Positions 45,341-57,119 of a stretch of 64,000 nucleotides of DNA are shown piece by piece (positions within the stretch are counted from its first letter, which is position 1; each line of letters opens with the position of its first letter). The translations under genes and the position numbers were made by a program. The DNA lies in NCBI GenBank assembly GCA_018340375.1, contig JAFFJZ010000013.1:3264501-3328500 (forward strand), read 5' to 3'. The notes under the pieces were generated by a model. It worked only from the letters and a program-made list of their open reading frames with translations, had not been told where the DNA came from and made no database searches. This DNA comes from Gonatopus flavifemur. Lineage: Eukaryota; Arthropoda; Insecta; Hymenoptera; Dryinidae.

Positions 45341-46572
45341 TAACAGCCAAGATGTTTCTACAACAACTTTGGTTGTTAAAGCTTGATTGGGACGTCAAGT
45401 TGCCCGAGGAATTGAGAGCCCAATGGCTTGATTGGTATACTCGCCTACCTGCCATCAACGATATCCGTATTCGCCGTTGGTTGGATTATGAACCTGACGC
45501 TATCGCAGAAATCCACGGCTTTTCGGATGCATCCTCTCTTGCATATGGCGCGGTACTGTATTTACGTGTTATATCTGGGGACCGAATTACGCTTCATATG
45601 CTACAAGCCAAAACTCGAGTTGCCCCAATCAAGTGCGTCGTCTCTATTCCGAGGCTAGAACTATGTGCCGCAGTACTATTAGCTCAATTGGCTAAAATGA
45701 CTGAGCATACGCTTGGTCTCAAAGTGCACTCCGTACACTTCTGGACGGATTCGATGGACGTACTGTATTGGCTCAAGTCCCACCCATCGCGCTGGCCAGT
45801 ATTCGTTGCAAACAGGTGCTCCAAAATCCACAGCCTCTCCCCTAATGCCCAATGGCGTCATTTAAAGTCTGCTGAAAACCCGGGTGATTGCGCATCTCGA
45901 GGCCTCGCTCCCCCCGCGCTCAAGGAATTCTCACTATGGTGGCAAGGCCCTAGATGGCTATCTGAGAACATTGACCTACCTATACCGTTTCTCGACTCAT
46001 CTCAAGTAGCTACGCAGACATCTACGTCATTAAATACTTGCCTCACTGCTCAGACTAAGGAACCTGCTGTTTGGGATCTTTTAACTCGTCCCTCTTCGCT
46101 TAATAAACTCGTTAGGGTCTCGGCGTATGTGCTACGCTTCGTGCATTTACTGGTGAGGAAATCTCACCCACCCTCGCTCGATTCAAAGGAACTCTTCTCC
46201 TACGACTGGTTCAACTCGGCTCAATATCCGGAAAGCAGCGTGCTACCCTCTCACGAATTAGATAGATCTCGCCTAGTTTTGGTTTATTCAACCCAACGAT
46301 GCTACTATGCCTTCGAGCGTAGGATGATGAACGAGAATGGGTTACCCAAGTCAAGCTCCATCGCAAAGTTAGATCCTATCATTGACGCAGGATTGATGAG
46401 GGTTGGGGGTCGATTGCAAAATTCGCTACTAAGTTATGAGGAAATGCACCCCCTCATTTTGCCATTTGAAGCTCACTTCTCGCGTCTATTGGCCAAACAT
46501 TTTACCACCTCAAGACCCTTCACGGGGGAATTCGACTCACCCTGTCAACCTTGCGCCAAGAGTATTGAATAA
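45341..46572 (+). pseudogene. BEL/Pao RNase-H-like (Peptidase_A17 family) region
   Basis: After the frameshift the frame has FSDASSLAYGAVLYL (RNase-H-type first motif), IPRLELCAAVLLAQL and FWTDSMDVLYWLKSHPSRWPVFVANR, as in the A17/RNase H part of BEL/Pao polyproteins, and a C-terminal region with GLMRVGGRLQNS, which precedes the integrase zinc finger. A stop at 46570-46572 ends the frame. The second and third acidic motifs (E in PRLEL, D in TDS) are visible. Confidence 0.85.
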
Positions 46573-47610
46573 TTCGCGCCGGTCAGCTGGTTAGGGCCGT
46601 AATTCATAAGTGCCGGCCCTGTCTGAGATACCGAGGTAGCACCACCTATCAGAAGCTGGGAACCTCACCCCCCATTCGGACAAGGCCGAGTCGACCCTTT
46701 ACCCGTGCAGGGGTAGACTACGCAGGCCCCTATAGTATACGCTGTCCTCCAGGCCGTGGAAAAAAATCTTATAAAGGATACGTTGCGGTTTTTATATGCC
46801 TAAGTACAAAGGCAGTACATTTAGAATTAGTTTCTGGCTACGACAGCCAAAGTTTTATTGCCGCTTTTGGACGCTTCACCGCGAGGCGCGGCCACTGCTC
46901 AGAGCTGCTGAGTGACCAGGGGAGGACCTGTGTTGGAGCCAATACCGAGCTCCAAAACATGTATAAAGCGTCATCAGACTATGCTCGCGAATTGTCTGCC
47001 GGTCTTGCAAATCAGGGTACCAATTGGCGCTTTAACCCTCCAAGCGCACCACATTTTTGGGGGATCTGGGAGGCCGCGGTCAAATCGACCAAGCATCACC
47101 TTAGGCGGGTCATTGGGTTGAGTACCCTGACCTTCGAAAAGTTCTATACCCTACTAACGCAGGTCGAAGCTTGCCGCAACTCGCGCCCTCTCTTACCTCT
47201 CACTAGCGATCCCCCTGATACTCCGTTGCTAACACCAGCCCACCTGCTCATAGGATCTAGCTCATTTTTGGTACCTGAACCCTGTTGCCTGGACGAAAAT
47301 CTTCCCCCACTCAAACGATGGAAACTATTGCAGCAAATGCTGCAGGATTGGTGGAAGAATTGGTCACGAGAATACCTTCAGTCATTACAAGTTCGCTGTA
47401 AGTGCTCAGCCTTCCTTAAAGATAGAGGATATTGTTTTGATAGCTGATGAGCCATCTATGCCTGCAAAGTGGCCTCTGGCCAAGGTAACCTCGGTATACC
47501 CCGGTCTTGACGGATTGGTTGGAGTGGTGAAACTACGTACCGTGGCCACAGAGCTTGAACGCCCTGTCCATAAGTTGATTCCTATCTCAAGCGATAGCTC
47601 CGGTGCTTAG
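46573..47610 (+). pseudogene. BEL/Pao integrase
   Basis: The integrase zinc-finger remnant (RAVIHKCRPCLRYR) is followed by the catalytic core: GVDYAGPYS (D, near 46705), LLSDQGRTCVGANTELQ (D, near 46912) and HFWGIWEAAVKSTK (E, near 47060). The C-terminal DUF5641-like region (LTPAHLLIGSS, LKRWKLLQQMLQDWWKNWSREYL, then WPLAKV) runs to stop 47608-47610. Frame changes occur near 46920 and 47425. A purine-rich tract, AAGTGGGCGGGA, at 47721-47732 next to the 3' LTR is the likely polypurine tract. Confidence 0.88.
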
Positions 47611-47732
47611 TTCCGCGACTCTATGAACCTACTACCAATTTTTTGCTATATTTGTTATCTAAGCCCATTCTTAGTTAAGGACATTCGTCACAATTTCATT
47701 TTTGAATTAGTTCAAAAATGAAGTGGGCGGGA

Positions 47733-48120
47733 TGTTCGAGTAGAAGCATCTCGAGTGAATTCACTGCAAAAAGCGAAATATCATATCAAGCGCCTTGACA
47801 CCCCCAGCATAGACCCGAGACAAGCGCTCGTTTAAGCCGACGGTACGATGGACGACGGAACGGCACGAACGAGCAGTCGTCGCTCAGTAACATAAGGTTC
47901 GCTCGTACAGTACATCAGTACGTTATATTGTATTAATTTTAATCCTAAGTTTCCAATAAACCAGACTTGTAAGTTATTTCACGCTAAATCTGGAGTGCCT
48001 TCATTGAGCGTAATTTTTGCGCCATCCATCGACCACTCCATTCCATATTCCGAATACCTCGGGGAAGTTCAAAGTGTGTTGGAAGAAAGTAAAAGAAATT
48101 TCCTTCACGTGCTCCGAACA
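47733..48120 (+). repeat. 3' LTR of the BEL/Pao element
   Basis: 388 bp, TG..CA ends, preceded by the purine tract and followed by the right target duplication CCGTG. It differs from the 5' LTR by an 18-bp length difference and a few substitutions. Confidence 0.92.
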
Positions 48121-48125
48121 CCGTG

Positions 48126-49736
48126 CGTCACGAGTTCTCCGACTGGAGGCTTTGATAAGGTCCGCACTCATGCCATCTATTCCTGGCGCTTTATTATTTT
48201 CCAATTCTTTCAAAGCCCTGTCGAATCCTGATCACAAAATTGAATCTCCCAACTCTTCTTCATCGACATCTTTCTCCCTCTCTAAGAATCCTATATTATC
48301 TCTTCCTTTATACAGATCTTTCAAATGATTAATCCATTATTCTATTGTTTCGTCCGTTCTTATCAATTGTCTTCCCAGAGAATTTTCAATCTTACTGCTT
48401 CTAGATATCATTTGTCCAAAAAATCTCTTAACAATCCTATATGCCTCATCAATTTTTCCTAAATGTAATCTTACTCCTATATCTTGACATTTCCCCTCCA
48501 ACCATCGTTCCTTTGCTTTTCTTGATTCTCTGATTATTTTATTCCTCAGTGCCTTGTATGTCTGCTGATCTTCTTCACTATTCTTCCTCTTGTATTCCCT
48601 CCTGTCATTAATTAAATCGAGAATTTCTCCTGTTATCCATGGTTTCTTAGGCTCTATCCCATCGTTCTTCAAAATTTCATCTGCACTTTGCTCTATGTTC
48701 ACCTCCATATTTGTCCATCTACTCTCTCTTTCCAAGTCTTTCTCTTGTCGATCCTCCAATTTTTCGTCCAACATCACTTCGAATGCCTCCTGTGTTTTTC
48801 CTTGATGGAGATTCTTCAAATTCCATCTTTTCTCCATTTTCCTTTCCTTTTTCAGAGCTTTGAATTTCAGAGAACATTTCATCAGCAACATATTGTGATC
48901 ACTATCTACATCCGCGCCTGGATAAGTTTTACAGCTTTTCACTCGGTTTCTAAATCTTTGTTTTACTAATATGTAATCGATTTGATATCTTGCTGTATCT
49001 CCTGGCATTTTCCAAGTATGGATCCTATGATCAGTCGCCTATGATCATCAAATTTTCTTCTCCCTTCACATATCCCATCACTTCTTCTATTTCATCGTAA
49101 GTTTTTTCGGTATCCTCCTCTGAGTATGCAGATGTGGGCATGTTTACTTGGACTTCAACAGTGTCTACCGGTTTTGTTCTAACTCTGACCATCATTACGC
49201 GTTCGCTATGTTGCAAATAATCTCCTATCCTATTCCCTACCCTCTTATGCATTAAAATTCTCACACCTGCTTGATCATTCTCTGATCCTGTGTGAATGAT
49301 TCTATAATCCCCACTCCAGAAATCCCCTTCTTGCGGCCATCTCATCTCACTAATTCCCATCACATCGATACCCAACGTCTTCATTTCCAGTTTCAAATTT
49401 TCTAATTTTCCTGTTTGTCTCAGTGATCTAACATTCCACGCTCCGAATCGAAGAATGTTCTCTTCCTTCCCTATGTTCTTTGGTTTTCTATCTCGTTCGA
49501 TGAGGTTCTCTCGAGCAGCCTCCACCCGGAGATCTGAACGGGAGGCTATTCTACCTCCGGAATATTTCACTCGAGAGGACGCCATCATGTTGTTGTTGCT
49601 TTTTTTCAATCAATCAAAATTCAAAATTCCAGGTTTGGAGAGGAGATTCCATTTCCTCGGGAATATTGAAAGATGTCAAGGAAGGTAGTTTCCCCTTGCT
49701 TTCCCTCCGTTCCTGCCGATGTTCCTGGCGTTGAGG
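48126..49736 (-). pseudogene. RTE copy D, 5' part (endonuclease and linker)
   Basis: Reading from 49736, a 5' leader is followed by ATG 49609 or the internal one in NNMMASSRVKYSGG, then the endonuclease with WNVRSLRQTGK, ISEMRWPQ and IIGD. A gap of roughly 55 codons is deleted before THTWKMPGD; the frame then gives DSDHNMLLMKCS (catalytic histidine intact), a linker (KPWITGEILDLINDR) and KRFFGQMISR. The N-terminal basic SRSDLRVEAAR is shared with copy C. The 5' end is fixed by the 10-bp duplication, so the copy was full length when inserted. Confidence 0.88.
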
Positions 49737-49746
49737 AGTTCCAAAT

Positions 49747-50063
49747 ATGGGGCGAAATTTCTCAAGCGTACCAGCTCGAAAATTTTCACCTCCTCAATCT
49801 TTCTGGAATTCCACTGAAATGCAGTGCTAGTTGGTGACTTCTAATCCGATAAAGGATTTTGCTCTGGTACCTCTGGTTATCAAACTACAGGGGTCCAAAA
49901 TTCACAGCTCTTGTGAAGATATGATTCCTTGAATTACAATCCCTTATGAAATTATTTTCGGTAATGTTTTTCGCAGCTTTTTTTCTGTTTTTCACAATGG
50001 TGTTATCTGTTTTCGTGAGAAAAGATTTGTTCCAACAAATTCACCGAGTTTAACGTTATTTTT
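49747..50063. other. Possible continuation of P3 outer arm
   Basis: Sequence after the RTE-D duplication should continue the P3 right arm. I could not align it to the left arm, and no gene is visible. Confidence 0.3.
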
Positions 50064-51630
50064 CTAATTTTCCCGCTTGCCTCAGTGATCTAACATTTCA
50101 CTATTAGAGAAGGAGGAGGATGGAGATGGGGAAGAATTGGGAGATTCGATATTGAGATCAAAATTCGACAAGGCTTTGAAAGAATTGAAAAATAATAAAG
50201 CGCCAGGCATAGATGGCATAAGTGCGGACCTTATAAAAGCCTCCAGTGAAGTAACTCGCGACGCACTGTTTGGATTGATTAGAGATATGTACGAAAAAGA
50301 AGTACCGGAAGATTTCCAAAAGAATAAATTCGTCGCTATCCCGAAAAAACAAGGGGCAGACAAATGCGAGAGCTACAGAACAATCAGTATAACTTCACAT
50401 GCTCCACATGCTCAAAATAGAGTGTAGATTGGCAGGAGATCAGTTTGGTTTTAGAAAAAATAGGAGAACCCGAGAAGCAATCTTAGCACTCAGGGCAGTA
50501 ATAGAGAAAAGGATAGCGCTGAAGAAATCTGTGTACATAGGTTTTGTAGATATACAAAAGGCTTTCGGTAATGTGAACTGGGAGAAGATGTTTGCGATCC
50601 TGAAGAAGGTGAGAATAAATTATAAAGATAGAAGAATAATATACGAATTATATGAGAATCAAAGTGCAATAATAGACATAGAGTGTCAGGAAGGGGGAGC
50701 ACGAATAAGAAGAGGGGTGAGACAAGGATGCTCATTATCGCCACTGATTTTCAATTTATATATAGAAGAAGCAATGAACGAAGTGGAGGAGGAAATTCGA
50801 TCGAAATTACAGATTCAGGGAGAAAATATAAGTATGTTGAGATTCGCGGATGACATAGCTATATTGGCCACGAGTAGTACTGAGTTAGAAAATATTCTCA
50901 ACACCATGAGAACAATATTATTGGAAAACTATTGTATGAATATAAATGAGGACAAAACAAAATTCATGATGTGTACAGCAGCGAAAACAGCTAGAAAAAC
51001 GAGAATCAAAATAGATACCGAGACAATTGAACAGGTGAAAGAATTCAAATATCTAGGAAGCATAATTACAGAGAACGGCAAAAGCGAAAGAGATATAAGA
51101 GCAAGAATAGCACAAGGGAAACAGGCTTTCCACCAGAAGAGACAGTTATTAGGCTCAAAAAATATAAGCTTGGAAGTGAGGAAGGAATTCTTGAAAAGTT
51201 ACGTTTGGAGCACAGCATTATATGGTTGCGAAACTTGGACAATGGGGAAAACTGATTAACGAAGACTTGAAGCTTTTGAAATGTGGTGTTATAGGAGGAT
51301 GCTCAGAATAAAATGAATAGACAAAGTCAAAAATGAAGAAGTACTCGAGCAGATGAATGAAGAAAGAAATCTGTTGAAACACATCGTGAAAAGGAGAAGC
51401 AATCTTATAGGACACACAGTACGGCATGAGAGTTCATTGAAAACAATATTGGAAGGGAAAATGAATGGTAAAACTGGTAAAGGTAGACCTAGAGCAAGTT
51501 ATATGGAGCAAATCGTACAAGACAAGGGATGTAGTAGATATGTAGAAATCAAACGTTTGGCGGATAATAGACAGGGGTGGAGGGTTTCATCAAACCAGTC
51601 GTAAGACTGATTACTTCATGATGATGATGA
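50064..51630 (+). pseudogene. RTE copy E with 5' inversion
   Basis: The first 35 bp (50064-50098) are a minus-strand piece of the endonuclease region (inverse of GATGTTAGATCAC..), fused to plus-strand sequence from the RT start: ILRSKFDKALKELKNNKAP, FQKNKF, KKQGADKCESYRTIS, a 45-bp deletion at 50400, FRKNRRTREAILALR, FVDIQKAFGNV, RQGCSLSPLIFNLYIEEA, RFADDIAILA, then the tail to VSSNQS and an (ATG)n end at 51620-51630. The frame 50399-51259 is open over the catalytic core. Stop 51257-51259 sits at the same codon as in copy C. Confidence 0.87.
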
Positions 51631-52650
51631 ACGGTATTTTTGCATTTTTTTTCCAATTCCGACTGTAACGTCCAGGGTCGAACATACACGAATATTTGTT
51701 CAATTCTTCATTGAAATTTGAGAATTCAAATTCTATGAGTTTTCGGTCAAATGCCTCCAAGTAGCGTTAGGCTTTAGAAAACTGGATTTGGGGCTCAAAC
51801 TCATGCCCACGGGACCAGTGCTTTCTTGTATGGAGTTGAAATTTTATAAGTGGGATGGAAATTATAATAAAATTTGGAATGTAAGTTAAAAGGATTCAAT
51901 AGCAAAGTAAAAATTACAATCGGAGAAAAAATTGAACCTTGAATATAAATTTTGAAATTTATAGGAAAAATATTACTACCTTAGCTGCCGCTTTGAAAGC
52001 CTCCATCTCGCTCGTCACAGTCTGGCTTCACACACTCACACACACACAATTGTCTTTTCTTTCTTATGTAAAAATGATAGTCTTCTTTCTTTTTTCAGAA
52101 CAATCAATAAACACTTCGATTCCCTCGAGAAATCGCGGATAATTACTCTGACTTCTTGTATTACGAGAATCGCGGATGGAAGAGAACTCTGAATTCTTCT
52201 TTTCTACTCGAGACTTGAAGATGGAAATTGATTCTAAGATTTTTGTCATCCACCTCACGGTGGTAACCTCGGTTAACCCCCAATTTCGCAGATCTTGGTC
52301 AGTTAGTGGGGTAATCCACTAATTAGGAACTAGTCATGAACCCACTGATTTCGATTTCCTTTCATGGGGGGAGGCATTGACGAATCACCCTTCGTGAATA
52401 GGTGAGTGGCCCAGCCATCTTCTTGCACATATATTTCATATATCGCAAAGACCATAGGCGGGATCATCGCCCAATCTTAAAGAACATTGGTCGAAGGGGT
52501 TTTCCACCACCCCTTCCTTTTGTATGGTTCTCACACTCAGCTTCTGAATCATCGTGATTCAATTCCTATTGTGAGAATATATGTATTGTTTATATAAAAT
52601 ATGAACATAACGTCCGGTATCTACCGTCCGACGCCAAGATCATGCCACCA
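51631..52650. other. No recognised gene
   Basis: 51655-51680 resembles 36600-36620 of P3 (CCAGGGT(C/T)GAAC), so a short DUF7869-element remnant may be present. CA-repeats occur at 52025-52045. An imperfect TGCCACCAATGTTGG motif at 52643-52657 may be an LTR/primer-site boundary in minus orientation, but no coding remnant supports it. Confidence 0.35.
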
Positions 52651-52657
52651 ATGTTGG

Positions 52658-52681
52658 AACTTGAGGAATATTCCTCAAGTT
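52658..52681. repeat. Perfect 24-bp palindrome at the end of the spliced Transib relic
   Basis: Twelve bases, AACTTGAGGAAT, are followed directly by their exact complement in reverse order. It abuts the point where the Transib coding sequence stops (about 52690). Confidence 0.8.
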
Positions 52682-52689
52682 TCAGTATA

Positions 52690-54600
52690 TAATAATCTTC
52701 ATTTCGAGCTCCTTGGGCTTCTTCTGACAGCAATCCTGAAGATTACGTAGTTTCTGTTGATGAACCTATCACTGAACTCATTCTTTGCACTATCAATATT
52801 CCACTCACCTACCGGAAGTGATGCAAATTTTATAACATCTGCTTCGGGAATTGAAATCTTGTGGACACTCGCAGGCATATGAAACCACGAATACAATGGA
52901 ACATACAGTTTGGCTGTTTCCATTGTATATGCTCGGAATGGATCCACGTGAATATCACGTCCACTCGCTATTGTCTTTAAGATAACAGCGGATCTTTCAA
53001 TCAAATTGATATCAACCCCAGTGATTTCTGAACATTTTTTCGGGTTCTCAAAAAAACGACCAGCTGTATTTCCATCGTTTGTTGTATCTCTGCCTACAGT
53101 TTTCAACCATTTAAGCTTTGAGTTTCATATAACTTGAGAAAAGATCATTACAATACCTTGCAAAATAATATCTACAAGAAGACCCATTTCAGATCTGAGT
53201 CTATCTTGGACAAGTTTTTGTTTTCATTGAATAACTTCTTCTCATCTACAGATCTAACCTGTAACATATATTAACATTTGTGAATAGAAGAAATGTTAGT
53301 TAGTTCCACGAAGTCATCGAATGCTAATTGATCACCTGCCACTTTTTGATATCTAATCGATAAGAAATATGGAGCAAGCATTCAAAGAATCTTATCCAAG
53401 CATGTAAAGTGGATAGTCCAAATTGAAAGCCATCTGGGTCCATGGCTCTTTTGGTTACTCGTCCAATATCATTCATTTGCTCGGGGCTACAGCTGCAAAT
53501 GGAACATTTTTGACTAGAAGTATCTGTGAGAGAATCACGAACCTGGAATATTTTATGATTATTAATCATCACATTCATATGGTTATCCATGAAAATCACA
53601 GAATAAGTTTTTCATCAACCTTGCCATTAATCATCGAGAGAATCAAGTTATGATTCACTCAGAATGTTTGATCTGTTTTACGAATTTCAGTTGGCTGTAA
53701 GATTCTTATTTCTTCAGTAATTGGAGAAACCTCCTTCTTGACAAGCTCTTTGGTTTCATGTTCAAACATGAATTTCAAAGGCCTGCAAAATCTTGTAGAT
53801 GATGGACGCGGATTCTGCCAAATGACAGTTACATGACCGTCTTTGTTTTTATACCTCAATTTTAGTGGAACAATTGAAATCAAGAGGAGTTCATGGTCAT
53901 TGTATGTTCCAGATCCTGAAGAAAATGTTATATGAATGGAAATATTCGAGAATTTTGTACCATGAAATTATTTTTCTTGTGAAAATTTTTTCAAACCTGT
54001 AAACTGCTGCTTGTAGGGTGAATGTCCCTTACTCCCATCAAGATCTCATTTATAAAGCATTTCGACGTTTTCAGCATCTTTCTGGACATGAACCCTTTGT
54101 ATTCCAAATATTCTAGGAACAGTATGATTCAACAAGTCCTGCAAAGGAATTGCGCAGAAGGATTCGCTTATATCCAAGTTGTCCGGATAGCATTTTTTTT
54201 CGCTATCGGAACATCATTGTAGGGTGAATAAATGTCACCATTATGATTTGTCGCAATTATTCTGGTGTTCGTATACTGTAGCTTATTCAAATCGTTGTCT
54301 AATATGTATGCAAGAGCTACATCAGGAGTCATTTTGGTGGGTTCTTTCGGCTGTGAACGCAGCACCTTCTTTATCTGTAGTGCTTTGTCAGGCGTTGTCA
54401 GAATTTCATCCATCATCTTAGCTGCTACTCACTTCCCTTTTTTCTGGAGTTCCGATTCCACAGCATACTCCATTTCTTGAGAACTCACTGTTTCTTGTAC
54501 TAATTTTATTTTATTCCGTTTTCATCTTCCACTACACTCCGCAAAGTTTTTGGTAGGTCTTCCTATGGTTGAAGGAGACACATATCGTTCATTTTTTGGT
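52690..54600 (-). pseudogene. Spliced Transib (RAG1-type) relic, six exons, catalytic residues lost
   Basis: The minus-strand motifs follow Transib order: IGRPTKNF, PDKALQIKKVL, DVALAYILDNDLNKLQY, LDGSKGHSPYKQQF (first D kept), RFCRPLKFMFEHE, a CSICSCSPEQM zinc knuckle, LHAWIRFFECLLH, TNDGNTAGRFF and PVGLLSEEAQGARNED. Five clean GT-AG introns of 63-81 bp interrupt it: 53916-53996, 53543-53619, 53259-53335, 53094-53156 and 52736-52808. Joining across each restores a match. The second catalytic D is N (MINGKV), and the catalytic E is G (AQGARNE, where relatives have AQEARNK). Stops near 54028 and 53664 and a frameshift near 53210 confirm decay. It is cut off at about 52690, next to a perfect palindrome. 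Confidence 0.88.
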
Positions 54601-54910
54601 AGTTGAAGAACCGTTTCCAACCACATTTCATCCTGCGTCACAAAATCATCACACACTCTATAGCTTTTATCCCACTTCCTTTCAAAATAATCGTGAACGA
54701 TTCTATGCAGTTTTCGAGCTTTTCCTCGTCTATATTTTCACAGTTTTCACCTCGATATCTATCTTCCACGGAAGATATTGGACATTGCCTCGCATGAATC
54801 GAAGTTGACATACTAATGCCAAAGGTACTTCGTGAGTGTAAAAACAAATCTTTATATGTCAAGTTCACCATCTCGGAGGATATTTTCTCAATTCGACAAG
54901 TTATATACAA
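54601..54910 (-). pseudogene. Possible N-terminal part of the spliced Transib relic
   Basis: The minus frame 54638-55006 continues directly into the Transib coding sequence and has a helical, charged region (ENCENIDEEKLENCIESFTI), but I cannot align it with confidence to the N-terminus of the other Transib copies. Confidence 0.3.
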
Positions 54911-55785
54911 AAAAACAACACCTCTCTCTATACTGGAGAGGAAAACATCATATGTATAGATACTTAATAATAATGACATTGAAGGAATTTTGGAAAATTC
55001 TCTCATTATTAACGAAAATCATTTGAAACATGACAATGGAGTGAAATACGTAACATGACTATACACTAAAAAGAATATATGGTGGTAATGACAATAGCAT
55101 TCCTGTCAGATGCAAATTGAGGTTACGATATAGGTATCACAACTCCACCTTTGTTTGTAATTTCTGTACCTTTGTTATCAGCGTCATACATTTTTTCAGT
55201 GTGAGCATCACAAATAATCTAGATCAGGTTCGTAAGAAAAGCTGAAGAAGCATCTAATTTTTTCATTTTCATCCGCTGATAAATGCCACACCAGCACGTA
55301 CCAGCAGACAACTATACGATTTCATCAGAGGGGAAACTGTCAACTTTCAGATACTCCAACAGTTTTCTGGTAACTTTTTGTAACTTACTAGATGCGATCC
55401 AATTTGTTGTGACAAAAATAAGAAAACCATTATCATCAAGTTATTATCCAGTGAAATATTGACACAAACTCATCCCGAGTATCAGATTACTGTAATGATG
55501 TGTTCTCAACACTCACTTCTAATCGTAAAATCAGTTGGTTTGTTGATTTTTTGGGAAATTTATGAAAATATTCAGATACAAATGCGCGGTAGCAAACGTG
55601 ATGTTTGACTTCACAACGACACGTCCCTCTTATGTCAGAGGGCTCTGTAGAACGCGCATGTACGAGAAGACAATCACGTGCGTCGATTATCCACTAATTG
55701 AAGGGTCAAGAGAAATAATATTCAAGTTTACAACATTTTACTGAAAGTTCAAAAAATCACTTTCTGCCGCCTAGCGCAGCGACTT
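54911..55785. other. No recognised gene
   Basis: Short frames only; no repeat shared within the window was noticed. Confidence 0.35.
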
Positions 55786-55789
55786 GGAA

Positions 55790-57118
55790 CACTGTGCGAC
55801 ATGGATTCACAGGCCACGTTTGTTCCCAAAAGAATTCCAAATATCCTTAGATTGGAAGAGGACCGAGTTGACGCTAATGTGAGTGTGGTTGGTGAGAACA
55901 TCCTCACTAGAGTGAAATAGAAACAGCTGTTGATTTCATTTCAAAGTCAGCTGATTCGCAAGGACCGAAGATCTCAGTTCGAGCGCTAGTACTGCCATAT
56001 CTCACCTCATATTCGCCACGAGTAATTTCGTCGAATCAGTCCCGGGAACATTCACGTGGGTTACGTTGAGCAGACCCTATCCTTCAAGATTAGAGACCGA
56101 TTGAGGTTATAATTGGCTCTAATGACTCAGGTCAAATTTCCTAGGAAATCAAAGGAAAGGTGATATCAACTCACCAGTCGCTTCAAATACGATTTTCGGA
56201 TGGGTTATGTACGGAAACAGCCCTCACACCATTTCCAATTTTTCATGCTAACTCTCGATACATCATTTGTGTATGTCAAGAGGTGGATGGAGATCTATCA
56301 GAGTTTTGGACCCTTGACGACATTCCTCAGGCCTCTGCACTTACAGGAGAAGAATTAGAATGCGAACAACACTTCGCGGGAACCCACACCCGTACATCGG
56401 AAGGAAGATTTGTGGTATGCCTTCCGTTCAAATCATCCACTGCAATTAATTTGCCTCGTTCAGGAGGAATTGCTCGGGGAATGTTTCTTCGTTCAGAATC
56501 TCGCCTCAGAAACAACCCTGAACATTGCGAGAAAGATAAAGATTTCACGAATGAATATTCAGATTTAGGTCACATGCGACCTGTTACTAACGTTTTCGAA
56601 TCAATTCCTTGTAATTATATCCCACATCATCCTATTTGGGAACAAGAAGGTACGGACTCTGAGTTGAGAGTCGTTTCCAATGCCTCCGTGAAGTCTGTCA
56701 ATGTAAAATCTCTGAATGAGCATTTGATGGTAGGTCCTAAACTGCAAAGAGATCTGCCTTGATCATCTGTCGCTGGCGAAATCATCAATATGTCTATTGT
56801 GCTGACATTGAAAGAATTTTTAGGCGGATTCTAGTTTCTGATGTGAATATTTACTACCAGAGAACTTTTTGGAGAACAAATTCAGATCTACCGCTTACTC
56901 CACACCAGTTACTCACTGTAACGTATGGTTCTGCCAGTGCGCCATATTTGGCTAATAGATTCGTGTGCCAACTAGCCCTCGATGAAGCCAAGAAGTTCCC
57001 CGAGGCATCAAAAATCCCATTCAAAGATATCTATGTTGACGACCGCATATGGGGTGAAATTCGCCAAGTGTTCCCACCTGATAATTTCAATCCCATCAAT
57101 GTTGATGAAATTCCATGA
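55790..57118 (+). pseudogene. BEL/Pao pol remnant (protease to RT)
   Basis: Fragments in several frames give a BEL/Pao order: ILRLEEDRVDANVSVVGE (end of protease), a linker with FWTLDDIPQA, a GRFVVCLPFKSS block, a LGHMRPV block, then RT with a LRVVSNAS-like motif, QYVYCADIERIFRRI and the active-site block DIYVDDRIWG near 57025. Stops at 56760 and 57116 and several shifts break it. No LTR is visible. It is more diverged than the 40-48 kb element and belongs to another BEL/Pao lineage. Confidence 0.8.
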
Positions 57119-57119
57119 A

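Larger units (their letters stand above)
40210..48120 (+). mobile_element. BEL/Pao LTR retrotransposon, 7.9 kb
   Basis: Two LTRs (40210-40615 and 47733-48120) start TGTTCGAGTAGAAGC and end CTCCGAACA. The flanks CAGTG (40205-40209) and CCGTG (48121-48125) form a 5-bp target duplication with one mismatch in RTE copy D. The gene order is gag, protease, reverse transcriptase, RNase H/A17 region, integrase. Several stops and frameshifts make it inactive. There is no envelope-like frame between integrase and the 3' LTR. Confidence 0.95.

Noticed and set aside
52300..52657. LTR with primer-binding site in minus orientation
   Set aside because: The TGTTGGAAC and CCACCAA words fit, but there is no second LTR, no coding remnant and no target duplication.
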